Source of the DNA: Bacillota bacterium
Lineage (GTDB): Bacteria; Bacillota; Clostridia; Oscillospirales; Ruminococcaceae
Direction: 5' to 3'
Assembly (NCBI GenBank): GCA_023394255.1
Contig: JAEXAZ010000080.1
Location: 1-9,941, forward strand
DNA: 9,941 bases
How positions within the stretch are numbered: the stretch's first letter is position 1; each line of letters opens with the position of its first letter. A program made the translations under genes and the position numbers. The notes under the pieces are model-generated. The model did no database searches and was not told the origin of the DNA. It saw only the letters and a program-made list of their open reading frames with translations. Positions 1 through 7,682 of this stretch are shown here, in pieces.

Positions 1-1229
1 GGCTCAACCTACCCGCGCTGGATATCGGCTGGCAGGCAGTCGCGGCGGTTGCCTATTCCACCAATATCGGCATGATGTTTATTGGCGTGGGGCTGATTTT
101 TCAGATTATCCTCTGGCTGGTAAAATGGACCGACATCTTTATGCCATCCGATCTTTGGAACAACTATTCCATTATTGTTTGGGGCTCTATGCTGTACCAG
201 CTGCGGAAAAATATGTTTATGGCATTCATAATGATGCTGTTTATCAATCTGGTGGTGCTTCTGATTGCCGAAGTCATGCAGAAAAGATGGTCGAGCTATT
301 ATCACTATCCGTCCTGCGCGATGACTGCGCCGCACCATAACGGGGATGCGCCCATGTATCTGGTGCTGAACATCCTGTTGGGAAAGCTGGGGATGGACCG
401 CATTAAAGCGGACCCCGCGTCTATCCGTCAAAAAATCGGGTTCTTCGGAGAACCCATGTATCTTGGTCTGATTGTTGGAATTCTGCTAGGCATTATCGGA
501 AATATCACAAGGCTGCATACTATGGCTGCCTGGGGGCAGGTTGTCAGCGTAGCGGTTACCTGCTCCGCCGTCATGGCGATTTTCCCCAAAGTAGCGGGCC
601 TGTTCGCTTCTGGATTTACGACGCTGACCGATTATTCCCGTAAATCCCTAAAAAGCAGCCGGTATGGGAAAGACCGGGAGTTTATCATTGCCGTGAACGA
701 CGCGCTTGGCTATGGCGAATCTGCAACTCTCACCACCGGACTTCTGGTGATTCCGGTTGCGGTGCTTGTTTCGTTCCTGATTCCGGGGAATATTGTTATC
801 CCTGTCATGGTTCTGCCGTCCCTGCCATACATGGTTGAAATTCCGGTCTGCCTGAGCAACGGCAACATTGTGAAATCCTGGGTTATGGGCTGCATTGTCT
901 TCTGCGCAAAACTGATGATGGCTTCTTATTGGGCGGCCACCTTTACGCAGGTTGCCGGAGATGCAGGATTTGAAGCAGCGAAAACTGCAATCGCGGGAGG
1001 CACGTTCATCATTGGATTTATCATGTCCAACTGCACGGCCGGCCTGATTACAATGGCGTTTATGACGATGAATCCAATTGTTATTTTTGCCGTTGTGGCG
1101 GTCTATCTTGTGCTCTACATCCTGTTCAAAAAGAATAAAACGGCCGTTCAGGAATATTTGGAGAAAAAAGCGCTGGGCAACGCTTATGTCCCGCCGAAAG
1201 AGAACCAGCAGTCCGCAGCGACGGCCTGA
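1..1229 (+). CDS. gatC: PTS galactitol-family permease, EIIC component (5' end outside window)
   Basis: Membrane permease subunit of a phosphotransferase system, which moves a polyol across the membrane while the EIIA/EIIB partners (not in this window) phosphorylate it. The reading frame is open from position 3 and has no start codon at its true beginning. About 408 residues are visible, and by comparison with E. coli GatC roughly 70-80 N-terminal residues are missing. The protein is strongly hydrophobic, with several membrane-spanning stretches. It carries the family loop around residues 135-165, where IRQKIGFFGEPMYLG corresponds to the IQRKFGPFGEPV segment of GatC. The tail from about residue 375 is charged and cytosolic. 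EIIA and EIIB genes are expected just upstream. The downstream polyol-type dehydrogenase and aldolase fit import of an alditol. The family call is firm, but galactitol as the substrate is not, so the symbol denotes the family only. Confidence 0.88.
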   Translation, partial: LNLPALDIGWQAVAAVAYSTNIGMMFIGVGLIFQIILWLVKWTDIFMPSDLWNNYSIIVWGSMLYQLRKNMFMAFIMMLFINLVVLLIAEVMQKRWSSYYHYPSCAMTAPHHNGDAPMYLVLNILLGKLGMDRIKADPASIRQKIGFFGEPMYLGLIVGILLGIIGNITRLHTMAAWGQVVSVAVTCSAVMAIFPKVAGLFASGFTTLTDYSRKSLKSSRYGKDREFIIAVNDALGYGESATLTTGLLVIPVAVLVSFLIPGNIVIPVMVLPSLPYMVEIPVCLSNGNIVKSWVMGCIVFCAKLMMASYWAATFTQVAGDAGFEAAKTAIAGGTFIIGFIMSNCTAGLITMAFMTMNPIVIFAVVAVYLVLYILFKKNKTAVQEYLEKKALGNAYVPPKENQQSAATA

Positions 1230-1254
1230 GCGTTAGAAACCTGCAAACCGATTC

Positions 1255-1297
1255 GCAGCATTCATTTTGCCCTGAACAGCAGCAAAATGAATGCTGC
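1255..1297. repeat. Perfect 16-bp inverted repeat between permease and dehydrogenase genes
   Basis: The arms GCAGCATTCATTTTGC (1255-1270) and GCAAAATGAATGCTGC (1282-1297) are exact reverse complements around an 11-nt loop. In RNA this is a very stable hairpin. No U-tract follows on either strand, so a classical intrinsic terminator is unlikely. It lies 26 nt after the permease stop and 50 nt before the next start. An mRNA-stabilising or processing hairpin, or a regulator-binding operator, fits better. The inference is that it sets different expression levels for permease and enzymes. Confidence 0.8.
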
Positions 1298-1347
1298 ACA
1301 ATAATGGGTTCCTTTACAAAGAGATCTAGCAAAAGTGGAGGATTTTA

Positions 1348-2421
1348 ATGAAAATCGTAGTAGTTGGAGATATAGTCGTATCCTGCGCACTTTTAGATGA
1401 AGCTGCCCGGTCTTTGGGAAATTCGGAAGACATGACCATTGTTCCGGTTTTCTGGTCTTCCGAGTCCCGTCAGGAGTTTCAAAAAAAAGCCCAGAACATT
1501 GAAAAAAACGGCCCTACGGCAGAAAAAGTACCGCAGAAGCTTTATCGCGAAATCACCGACGCGGAACTGTTGCTGACACATTTCTGCCCGGTTCCGGCGG
1601 ATTTAATCGCTGCCGGAAAATCACTGAAACTGATCGGGACCTGCCGCGGCGGAATGGAGCATGTAGATATTAATACAGCGACAAAGCGGAATATTCCGGT
1701 AATTCATTGTATCAGGAATGCAGAAGCAACCTCCGATTTTGCCATTGGTCTGATGTTTGCGGAAACCCGAAATATCGCCCGGGCGCACGCGTCCATGAAA
1801 CAGGGGGTTTGGCGTAAGGAATACATAAACAGCGGGTATACCACCTCCCTGTGTGAGATGACGCTCGGTGTCGTCGGGTTGGGGCATATCGGTAAGTTGG
1901 TGGCAAAAAAAGCCGCGGGCCTCGGCATGAAGGTGATTGCCTATGATCCCTATGTAAAACAGAGTGCGCTTGACGAAGCGGGGCTTCCGGTCAGGCTGGT
2001 GGAACAGGAAACGCTGTTTCGGACGGCGGATGTTGTTACGCTGCACCTGCGCCTTACGCCCGAGACAAAGGATTGCATCGATGAAAAACTGATCGGCATG
2101 ATGAAGCCGACCGCATATCTGATTAATACCTCCCGGGCCGGCGTGTTAAAGAAAGATGCGCTGATTTCAGCTTTGCAAAATAAAACAATTGGCGGCGCTG
2201 CGCTAGATGTTTACTGGGAGGAGCCGATCCCGGCAGGGGATCCTCTGTTGGCACTGGACAACCTGACTATGACGCCCCACAATGCCGGAAACGTGGTGGA
2301 TGCCCTCCCCCAATCGCCGTTGCTGCTGGCGCGCACCATCAAAGCATTTTGGGAGACCGGAAAGAGCGATATGGTGGTGAATTTGAAAAACATCAGGCTT
2401 TCACCTTCCGAAAAAAATTGA
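1348..2421 (+). CDS. D-2-hydroxyacid dehydrogenase (NAD-dependent, phosphoglycerate dehydrogenase-like)
   Basis: Cytosolic NAD(H)-dependent oxidoreductase interconverting a D-2-hydroxyacid and a 2-ketoacid. At 357 residues it has the catalytic core without the C-terminal ACT domain of long SerA enzymes. The Rossmann motif GLGHIG is at residues 177-182, with the NAD-selecting Asp200 at the end of the next strand (IAYDP). The catalytic set is present: Arg263 in NTSRAG, Glu292 in YWEEP and His311 in TPHNAG. The His is followed by NAG rather than the more usual xGG. The N-terminal 60-70 residues are longer and more divergent than in compact family members. The start is supported by GGAGG at 1337-1341, 6 nt before ATG. 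The aldolase gene begins 31 nt after the stop, so co-transcription is likely. The substrate is unknown; a tetronate-, glycerate- or sugar-acid-type substrate would suit the neighbours. It is probably not the biosynthetic SerA. Confidence 0.87.
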   Translation: MKIVVVGDIVVSCALLDEAARSLGNSEDMTIVPVFWSSESRQEFQKKAQNIEKNGPTAEKVPQKLYREITDAELLLTHFCPVPADLIAAGKSLKLIGTCRGGMEHVDINTATKRNIPVIHCIRNAEATSDFAIGLMFAETRNIARAHASMKQGVWRKEYINSGYTTSLCEMTLGVVGLGHIGKLVAKKAAGLGMKVIAYDPYVKQSALDEAGLPVRLVEQETLFRTADVVTLHLRLTPETKDCIDEKLIGMMKPTAYLINTSRAGVLKKDALISALQNKTIGGAALDVYWEEPIPAGDPLLALDNLTMTPHNAGNVVDALPQSPLLLARTIKAFWETGKSDMVVNLKNIRLSPSEKN

Positions 2422-2452
2422 AAATGATTGACTGAAAAGGAGCGTATTTCCC

Positions 2453-3139
2453 ATGATTATGGAAAAAGAGAGACAGGAAATTGCCGAATATGGACGGAAA
2501 ATGAGCTCGGCGGGGCTGAGCAAGGGTACCAGCGGAAATATCAGTATTTATGATCCCCAAACCGGGTATATGGTGATCAGTCCATCTGGACTCGGGTACT
2601 TTGATACCAATCCGGAGGACATTGTGGTCATGGATCTGAACGGCAAGATCATCGACGGTGCCCGCAAGCCATCCAGTGAACACGGTCTGCATACTAATAT
2701 GTATTTGTGCAAGCCCGAGGCACGCGCGGTGGTGCATACCCACTCCACCTACTGCACGACATTGGCGAGCCTGCAAATGCCGCTGAAAGCGGTTCATTAT
2801 GTGATTGGCGGAGCAGGGGCAGCCGAGGTGCCCTGTTCGGAGTATGCGACATTCGGTACGCCCGAACTTGCGGAAAATGTAAGAAAAGCTATTGGAAACA
2901 GCAAAAGCAAAGCGGTGCTTCTTGCAAACCACGGCCTTGTCACCAGCGGGCCAAGTCTTGCGAAAGCGTTTGGGCTGGCGGTCAATCTGGAATTTGTGGC
3001 CGAAATGCAATGGAGGGCCTCCTGCATCGGCACGCCGGTTGTTTTGAGCAACGCAGAAATGGATGTTGTGATGGAAAGCTTTAAAAGCTACGGCCAGCCG
3101 AAAAAACCGGAAAACGTGAAAGATACGACGGGTTATTGA
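2453..3139 (+). CDS. Class II aldolase, L-fuculose-phosphate aldolase type
   Basis: Zinc-dependent aldolase that in this family cleaves a ketose 1-phosphate into dihydroxyacetone phosphate and a short aldehyde (lactaldehyde or glycolaldehyde). It has 228 residues against about 215 for E. coli FucA. Recognisable motifs are the phosphate loop GTSGNIS (25-31), SPSG (43-46) and PSSE with Glu76. The zinc histidines are His95 and His97 in HTH and His160 in NHGL. The stretches HYVI, EYATFGTPEL and the C-terminal SFKSYG also match FucA. ATG 2453 is preferred because AAAGGAG at 2436-2442 is 10 nt away; the alternative Met at 2459 would be too far. The zinc dehydrogenase starts 18 nt after the stop. 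It could also act on rhamnulose-, ribulose- or xylulose-1-phosphate. Epimerases such as AraD share the fold, but FucA similarity is clearly closer. Confidence 0.88.
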   Translation: MIMEKERQEIAEYGRKMSSAGLSKGTSGNISIYDPQTGYMVISPSGLGYFDTNPEDIVVMDLNGKIIDGARKPSSEHGLHTNMYLCKPEARAVVHTHSTYCTTLASLQMPLKAVHYVIGGAGAAEVPCSEYATFGTPELAENVRKAIGNSKSKAVLLANHGLVTSGPSLAKAFGLAVNLEFVAEMQWRASCIGTPVVLSNAEMDVVMESFKSYGQPKKPENVKDTTGY

Positions 3140-3157
3140 TGGGAATGGGGGTTGGAT

Positions 3158-4186
3158 ATGCTGAGTGCCATGCTATACGGCGTGGAGGATATTCGATTGA
3201 TAGAAACGCCGATTCCTGAAATCGGCCCTGATGAGGTCTTGGTGAAAAACAAGATTTCAACAACCTGCGGAACAGATGTGAAAAACTATAAACGAGGATA
3301 TCCGCTGCTCAAACCGCCGCATCCCTACGGGCACGAATTTTCGGGGGTCATAGCCGCCGTAGGTAAAAATGTCAGCCGGTTTCATGAAGGGGACCGCGTG
3401 GCGGTACATAACACGGCCCCCTGCAATGAGTGCTATTTCTGCAAAAAGGGGCTCTATTCCATGTGCGAGAACATGACGTTCAACCGCGGGAGCTATGCAG
3501 AATACGTCCGGGTTCCAAATTCAATTGTGCGGCAGAACATGTTTGTGCTGGACAACTCGATTTCCCACAAAACCGCTTCTTTAATGGAACCTTTTTCCTG
3601 CGCGGTGTACGGAATCGACAACTGCCCGATTCATCAGGGGGACACCGTGGTGGTCAACGGGGCAGGCCCGATCGGACTGATGTTTGCCCGTCTGGCCGTA
3701 CTCAAGGGTGCGCGGGTAATCGTGACCGACCTGCTTTCCAACCGGCTGGCGGCGGCAAAAAAGCTTGGGGTCTGGAAAGCATGTAATTTGACAGGCGTGA
3801 AAAATCCGATAGAGTTTGTCCGGGGGCTGACCGAAGCAGGACGGGGCGCCGATGTTGTCATTGAAGCTACAGGGCACATCGATGTCTGGGAAATCAGCGT
3901 GCAGATGGGGCGCAAGGGCGGATTCGTGTTGTTGTTCGGGGGTACAAAGTCGGGCAGCAGACTGGAGGTGGACGCCACGCTGCTGCACTATTCGCAGCTG
4001 ACCATCAAAGGCGTTTTTCATACTACGCCGCGCCATGTGATGGCGGCGCTCGAACTGTTGAAGCTGGGCGTTATCGACAGCGGGGATTTTATCCAGAATG
4101 AGTATCGGCTGACGGATCTGGAACAGGCAATTTTGGAACACGCATCGGGAAAGGTAATCAAGAACTGCATTGTGTATGCGGGATAA
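3158..4186 (+). CDS. Zinc-dependent medium-chain dehydrogenase (polyol / polyol-phosphate dehydrogenase type)
   Basis: Cytosolic NAD(P)-dependent oxidoreductase of the MDR superfamily, of the sorbitol / threonine / galactitol-1-phosphate dehydrogenase type, oxidising a secondary hydroxyl of a polyol to a ketose. It has 342 residues. Catalytic zinc ligands are Cys37 in TTCGTD, His59-Glu60 in YGHEFSG and Glu144 in MEPFSCAVYG. The structural zinc site is complete: Cys89, Cys92, Cys95 and Cys103. The Rossmann motif GAGPIG is at 168-173 and Asp191 favours NAD. ATG 3158 is chosen because a G-rich Shine-Dalgarno (GGGGG, 3147-3151) lies 6 nt upstream. A TTG at 3152 is in frame but abuts that site. 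The iron-type dehydrogenase starts 14 nt after the stop. Next to a GatC-type permease it most plausibly oxidises an imported alditol phosphate; that role is inferred. Confidence 0.87.
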   Translation: MLSAMLYGVEDIRLIETPIPEIGPDEVLVKNKISTTCGTDVKNYKRGYPLLKPPHPYGHEFSGVIAAVGKNVSRFHEGDRVAVHNTAPCNECYFCKKGLYSMCENMTFNRGSYAEYVRVPNSIVRQNMFVLDNSISHKTASLMEPFSCAVYGIDNCPIHQGDTVVVNGAGPIGLMFARLAVLKGARVIVTDLLSNRLAAAKKLGVWKACNLTGVKNPIEFVRGLTEAGRGADVVIEATGHIDVWEISVQMGRKGGFVLLFGGTKSGSRLEVDATLLHYSQLTIKGVFHTTPRHVMAALELLKLGVIDSGDFIQNEYRLTDLEQAILEHASGKVIKNCIVYAG

Positions 4187-4200
4187 GAAAGGGCAAAAAC

Positions 4201-5361
4201 ATGTATTCGATCAAACTTGGTTGTGAACATATTTACTGTGGGCGCGACGCGTTGCAGTCGTTGAAAGAGCTGCCTGCTGTCAAAAAACGCGCCTACATCG
4301 TGATGAGCGGAACCATCCAGAAAGAACTCGGACAGCTGAAACTGGTCACGGATCTTCTGGAAAGCGCAGGCTTTTGCTGGAAAGACTACACCGACGTGGA
4401 GCCGGAACCCAGCTTTGACAGCATTTTGCGCGGTGCGGCGGATATGAAAGCCTTTCAGCCGGACTGGGTAATCGGTTTTGGCGGCGGATCCGCTATGGAT
4501 GCAGCGAAGGCCATGTGGGTCTTTTATGAAAACCCCGATTATACGGAATTAAAGGATGTTATGCCGCCCAACGAAATCAAAAATCTAAAGGTCCGGGCGC
4601 GCGTGGTGTGCATCCCGTCTTCTGCCGGAACCGGCAGCGAAGCAACGAGAGCCGCGCTGGTTAAAAATATAGAAGAAAAAAGAAAATATTCCATCCGCTG
4701 CCTGAAGGGCCGCATGGTGCCCGATGTGGCGATTCTGGACCCGGTCTTTTCTGTGACCATGCCGAAAAGTCTGACGGCGGCCTCCGGAATGGATGCGATT
4801 ACCCACGCGATTGAGTCCTATGTAACTCCTTTGGCAAATCCATTCTCGGACGGTATGGCGATGTCCGCTTTTATTTACGGCTACAAAAACCTGCCGGTTT
4901 GTTATGAGGATGCAAATAATCTGGAAGCACGGGAAAAAATGCTGGAAGCCTCCTGCATGGCGGGCATCGCGTTTTCCAACTGCGCGCTTGGAATTGTGCA
5001 TAGCATTGCGCATACATTCGGCGCGGAATATGGAGTGCCGCACGGAATGGCAAATGCGATCGTCCTCCCCTACGGGCTGCAATTTAACGCGCGGGATGCC
5101 CGCACCAAGGCAAGGTATGACGAACTGGCCGCGTTGGTTGGCGAAAAAACGCTTCTGGACGGGATTGTGGCGCTGCGCCGGCGGATCGGCGTTCCTTCCT
5201 GCATGCAACAGGTGGTACCCGACGAACAGGATTTCCTCAGTAAAATTGACCTGCTCACCGAAAAGGCCATGTCGGATGTCTGCACGCCGTTTACACCTGT
5301 TAAGCCGAGCGGTGAAGAGCTCAAAAATCTGATTCTCACAGTTTACTATGGGAAAAAATGA
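4201..5361 (+). CDS. Iron-containing alcohol dehydrogenase (group III)
   Basis: Cytosolic NAD(P)H-dependent dehydrogenase of the Fe-ADH superfamily (FucO / 1,3-propanediol dehydrogenase / butanol dehydrogenase class). In fermenting anaerobes these usually reduce short aldehydes to alcohols. Its 386 residues are full length. The dinucleotide loop GGGSAMD is at 94-100, followed by SSAGTGSEATR (140-150). Metal ligands are Asp198 and His202 in GMDAITHAIE, His267 in GIVHSIAH and His281 in GVPHGMANA. His271 is the further active-site His. AAAGGG at 4188-4193 supports the start. Paired with a FucA-type aldolase the obvious role is that of FucO, reducing lactaldehyde or glycolaldehyde to a diol and regenerating NAD+. 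This is inference; substrate range in the family is wide. Confidence 0.9.
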   Translation: MYSIKLGCEHIYCGRDALQSLKELPAVKKRAYIVMSGTIQKELGQLKLVTDLLESAGFCWKDYTDVEPEPSFDSILRGAADMKAFQPDWVIGFGGGSAMDAAKAMWVFYENPDYTELKDVMPPNEIKNLKVRARVVCIPSSAGTGSEATRAALVKNIEEKRKYSIRCLKGRMVPDVAILDPVFSVTMPKSLTAASGMDAITHAIESYVTPLANPFSDGMAMSAFIYGYKNLPVCYEDANNLEAREKMLEASCMAGIAFSNCALGIVHSIAHTFGAEYGVPHGMANAIVLPYGLQFNARDARTKARYDELAALVGEKTLLDGIVALRRRIGVPSCMQQVVPDEQDFLSKIDLLTEKAMSDVCTPFTPVKPSGEELKNLILTVYYGKK

Positions 5362-5436
5362 CCTGCGGTTCTCGGAAAGATCGTTTGGCAGAATAGCTTT
5401 ATGACCCTGTCTTGAGCGAAAGGAATGGGATAAGGC

Positions 5437-6639
5437 ATGAAAATTAAAAGTATAGATATCATCAAAACTTTTAAAGGCCGTTCCGAGCAGGCGGATCTTG
5501 CGGTGGGCGGCGTGCCGTGGCATCCGGTCATTGTCCGTGTTAATACGGATGAAGGCATCAGCGGGTTCGGTGAAATTGGCGTTGCATATGGGAACGCGCA
5601 GAATGCAGGATATGGAATCGGCATCGATTTTGCAAAATGCATTATCGGTCTGGATCCGCTGAATAATGAAGATATTTGGAACCGTCTTCACCGTCTGACG
5701 TTCTGGGGAATGGGAAACGGCGGCGTTATCATGGCGGGCCTGTCCGGAATTGATATCGCTTTGTGGGATATTAAAGGGAAGGTAATGAACGCTCCCGTTT
5801 ATCAGCTGTTAGGAGGAAAAACAAATAAAAGGCTGCGCGCCTACGCCAGCCAGCTCCAGTTTGACTGGGGAACTGTCAGCAAATCTTTGGCAACCCCAGA
5901 GGAGTATGCGCAGGCGACACGCAAGGCGGTTGCCGATGGATTTGATTGCGTCAAGGTTGACCCGATCGGCTTTGACGCCCACGCGACGTGGATGGGGCAT
6001 AGCAGCCGCGGGATTCTTCAGCGCGATCAATTGCGGCTCGCAATTGACCGTGTTGCGGCTATGCGCGAGGCGGGGGGCCCGGATCTTGACATTATTATCG
6101 AACTGCACGCCTTGACGGACGCTACCACCTCGGTTCAATTGGGCCGGGAATTGGAGAAGTTCGGCTGTTTTTATTATGAAGAGCCGACACAGCCACTCAA
6201 TCCGGACCTTTTCCGAGAAATTGCCGCAAAGGTGAAAATCCCTGTCGCGACAGGCGAGCGCGTCTATACCAGATGGGGATACCGCCCCTTCTTTGAGGAT
6301 CGTTCCATCAGCATCATTCAGCCTGATTTATGCAATACAGGAGGCCTGACCGAGGGCAAAAAGATTTGCGACATGGCGCATGTCTATGACATTGGTGTTC
6401 AGGTGCATTGCTGCGGCAGCCCGATTTCCACCGCAACGGCGTTGCAGCTGGAAGCAGTTATCCCCAATTTTGTCATTCATGAGCTGCATGCAAGCGCGTT
6501 GATTCCCGATAATATTGCGCTTTGTAAGTATAATTATGTTGCAGAGAACGGATATTTTATCATTCCGGAGCTGCCTGGAATCGGGCAGGAACTGACCGAA
6601 GAAGCTATTCAAAATTCCGATGTTGTAACTATCCAGTGA
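5437..6639 (+). CDS. Enolase-superfamily sugar-acid dehydratase (mandelate racemase / galactonate dehydratase-like)
   Basis: Magnesium-dependent acid-sugar dehydratase candidate: the family removes an alpha-proton next to a carboxylate and eliminates water to give a 2-keto-3-deoxy acid. It has 400 residues, with an N-terminal capping domain (to about 125) and a barrel. Predicted metal ligands are Glu222 (IIELHA), Glu248 or Glu249 (YYEEP) and Glu274 (ATGER). His224, two residues after the first ligand, and His324 in VQVHCCGSP match the His pair of D-galactonate dehydratase, which has Asp-x-His at the first position; here it is Glu-x-His. Glu349 (IHEL) aligns with another conserved active-site acid. 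Lys173 lies in K-x-D, not the K-x-K of racemases. Shine-Dalgarno matches (AAAGGA 5419-5424 and AAGG 5432-5435) are imperfectly spaced. The gene is last in the cluster, 75 nt after its neighbour. The exact substrate is unknown. Confidence 0.85.
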   Translation: MKIKSIDIIKTFKGRSEQADLAVGGVPWHPVIVRVNTDEGISGFGEIGVAYGNAQNAGYGIGIDFAKCIIGLDPLNNEDIWNRLHRLTFWGMGNGGVIMAGLSGIDIALWDIKGKVMNAPVYQLLGGKTNKRLRAYASQLQFDWGTVSKSLATPEEYAQATRKAVADGFDCVKVDPIGFDAHATWMGHSSRGILQRDQLRLAIDRVAAMREAGGPDLDIIIELHALTDATTSVQLGRELEKFGCFYYEEPTQPLNPDLFREIAAKVKIPVATGERVYTRWGYRPFFEDRSISIIQPDLCNTGGLTEGKKICDMAHVYDIGVQVHCCGSPISTATALQLEAVIPNFVIHELHASALIPDNIALCKYNYVAENGYFIIPELPGIGQELTEEAIQNSDVVTIQ

Positions 6640-6660
6640 GTTACTCGATTCATTTTTTAT
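6625..6660 (+). terminator. Possible weak terminator at end of the catabolic cluster
   Basis: A 6-bp inverted repeat GTAACT / AGTTAC (6625-6630 and 6639-6644) spans the dehydratase stop codon with an 8-nt loop. A run of six T residues follows at 6653-6658. The stem is short, AT-rich and separated from the T-run by 8 nt, so termination would be inefficient at best. No better terminator is visible before the pseudogene. Confidence 0.3.
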
Positions 6661-6662
6661 AA

Positions 6663-7469
6663 AAGTCTGAGACGGCGGGCTGCCGGGAGTGGATATCGAA
6701 GCATACACAACAAACAGCTTTACTGATCGGCACCTTCCGGCCCTACATTGAATGGGCATACAAGAAAGGTATTATTCAGGGTACGGGAAACAACAAATTT
6801 GAGCCTGGCTGTGCCGTTACTTGTGAGGAAATCGCGGTTACCTTCGCAAACTATACCAAGGCAACCAGCTATACCCTGCCTATAACCCGCAATGTCACAA
6901 CCTATGCGGATACCTCCAGTATCGGCAGTATCTACAAAGCAGCGGTAATAGCTATACAGTAGGCAGGCGTCATGATGGTCGACAGCGGTAACAAGTTCAA
7001 TCCCAAGTCCAGTGTCACCCGTGCCGAGGTTTCGTCTATGCTGTATCGCTACATCAAGCTGACCATAGACCCGGATACGGCACAGGGTTGGGCAAAGCAT
7101 GACACAGGACAGTACCTCTACTACAAGGACGGCAAGACCCTCGCCGGGGCGCAGACCATCGACGGTACAAAAAACTTCTTCAATAACGATGGTACGCTGA
7201 AAACCGGCTGGGTCAAGGAGGTGGACAACTGGCGCTATATGCTGGTCGGCTGGTGGAATATCGGCAGCGATTCATCAAAGCAGACCTACTTTTTCGATAC
7301 TTATGGCAATATGGTTTCCGGCAAGTGGCTCCAGATCGACGGCAAATGGTACTACTTCTACTCCGACAGTTCCCTTGCCAGAAGCACCAAGGTGGACGGC
7401 TATGAGGTCGATGAAAACGGCGTGAGAAAAATAATGCCTTTCAAACAAGCTGCAAAGCTTTGTAATTAA
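6663..7469 (+). pseudogene. 5'-truncated S-layer-homology / cell-wall-binding-repeat protein, interrupted by TAG
   Basis: Remnant of a secreted surface protein. In the frame of position 6735, FRPYIEWAYKKGIIQGTG opens an SLH domain (peptidoglycan/secondary-polymer anchoring), and a second SLH follows, with FNPKSSVTRAEVSSML as its core. An in-frame TAG at 6960-6962 splits them, where SLH relatives read Q-Q-A-G; a single CAG-to-TAG change explains it. From about 7083 to 7430 there are aromatic cell-wall/choline-binding repeats (GQYLYYKDGKTL, GKWYYFYSDSSLA). There is no start codon, signal peptide or catalytic domain upstream; the frame is closed by TAA at 6660. Homology is clear only from about 6735, so 6663-6734 is probably junction sequence. 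The Met at 6972 lacks a convincing ribosome-binding site, so the downstream piece is unlikely to be made. Confidence 0.8.
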
Positions 7470-7479
7470 GATTTGCAGC
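7449..7479 (+). repeat. 8-bp inverted repeat across the pseudogene stop
   Basis: GCTGCAAA (7449-7456) and TTTGCAGC (7472-7479) are exact reverse complements with a 15-nt loop that contains the TAA stop. No T-run follows directly; a seven-T run near 7523-7529 is too far to be part of it. It may be what remains of the gene's terminator. Confidence 0.4.
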
Positions 7480-7597
7480 CTGTTGCTTCTCTGTTTATCC
7501 ATTAAACTTGCTGGCGGCCTCTTTTTTTACCTAACATGAAAGAATCCGCATAGTTACAGGGCTTATAGAGTTTTATAAACTGTTGCGATGCAATATA

Positions 7598-7627
7598 TTG
7601 ACAAATAATGAGGGGTTTTTCTACTAT
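7598..7627 (+). promoter_or_regulatory. Sigma-70-type promoter upstream of the tRNA relic
   Basis: A perfect -35 TTGACA (7598-7603) is followed after 18 nt by TACTAT (7622-7627), four of six matches to TATAAT. A start near 7633-7636 would leave only a few leader nucleotides before the tRNA-like fold at 7642, the usual spacing for a tRNA promoter. Activity is not shown by sequence alone. Confidence 0.5.
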
Positions 7628-7641
7628 ATGACAAGAAAAAT

Positions 7642-7679
7642 CGAGAGATACGGGGGTTCACAGCCCTCTTTCTCCGCCA
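7642..7679 (+). pseudogene. tRNA-Ser relic with the middle deleted (acceptor stem + T-arm + CCA)
   Basis: Thirty-eight bases keep both ends of a tRNA and nothing between. The 5' acceptor strand CGAGAGA (7642-7648) pairs six of seven bases (one G-U) with TTTCTCC (7669-7675); position 1 is C against C. T-A at 7649-7650 match the invariant U8-A9. Directly after one more base comes a T-arm: GGGGG (7652-7656), loop TTCACAG (7657-7663), CCCTC (7664-7668). Discriminator G and an encoded CCA end it (7676-7679). The ends resemble bacterial tRNA-Ser (GGAGAGATAC start, CTCCGCCA end, from memory). The T-loop has C where A58 is invariant. D-arm, anticodon arm and variable arm are absent, so it cannot decode. 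It is a deletion relic, or conceivably a tRNA-like minihelix RNA. Confidence 0.55.
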
Positions 7680-7682
7680 ATT

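Noticed and set aside
1241..1256. Catabolite-response (cre)-like sequence TGCAAACCGATTCGCA
   Set aside because: It has an extra base in the centre relative to the cre consensus, so the two half-sites are out of register. No other copy was seen near a start.
2393..3010. A 205-codon minus-strand open frame opposite the aldolase
   Set aside because: The plus strand encodes all aldolase zinc ligands here. The antisense product is low-complexity with no family signal.
4585..5691. A 368-codon open frame on the minus strand across the Fe-ADH gene and into the dehydratase gene
   Set aside because: It lies opposite two genes with clear catalytic motifs, its protein has no recognisable domain, and it crosses an intergenic gap. 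It is a by-product of codon usage in the plus-strand genes.
7505..7532. Intrinsic terminator at the seven-T run after the pseudogene
   Set aside because: The T-run is clear, but no stem of useful length precedes it directly.
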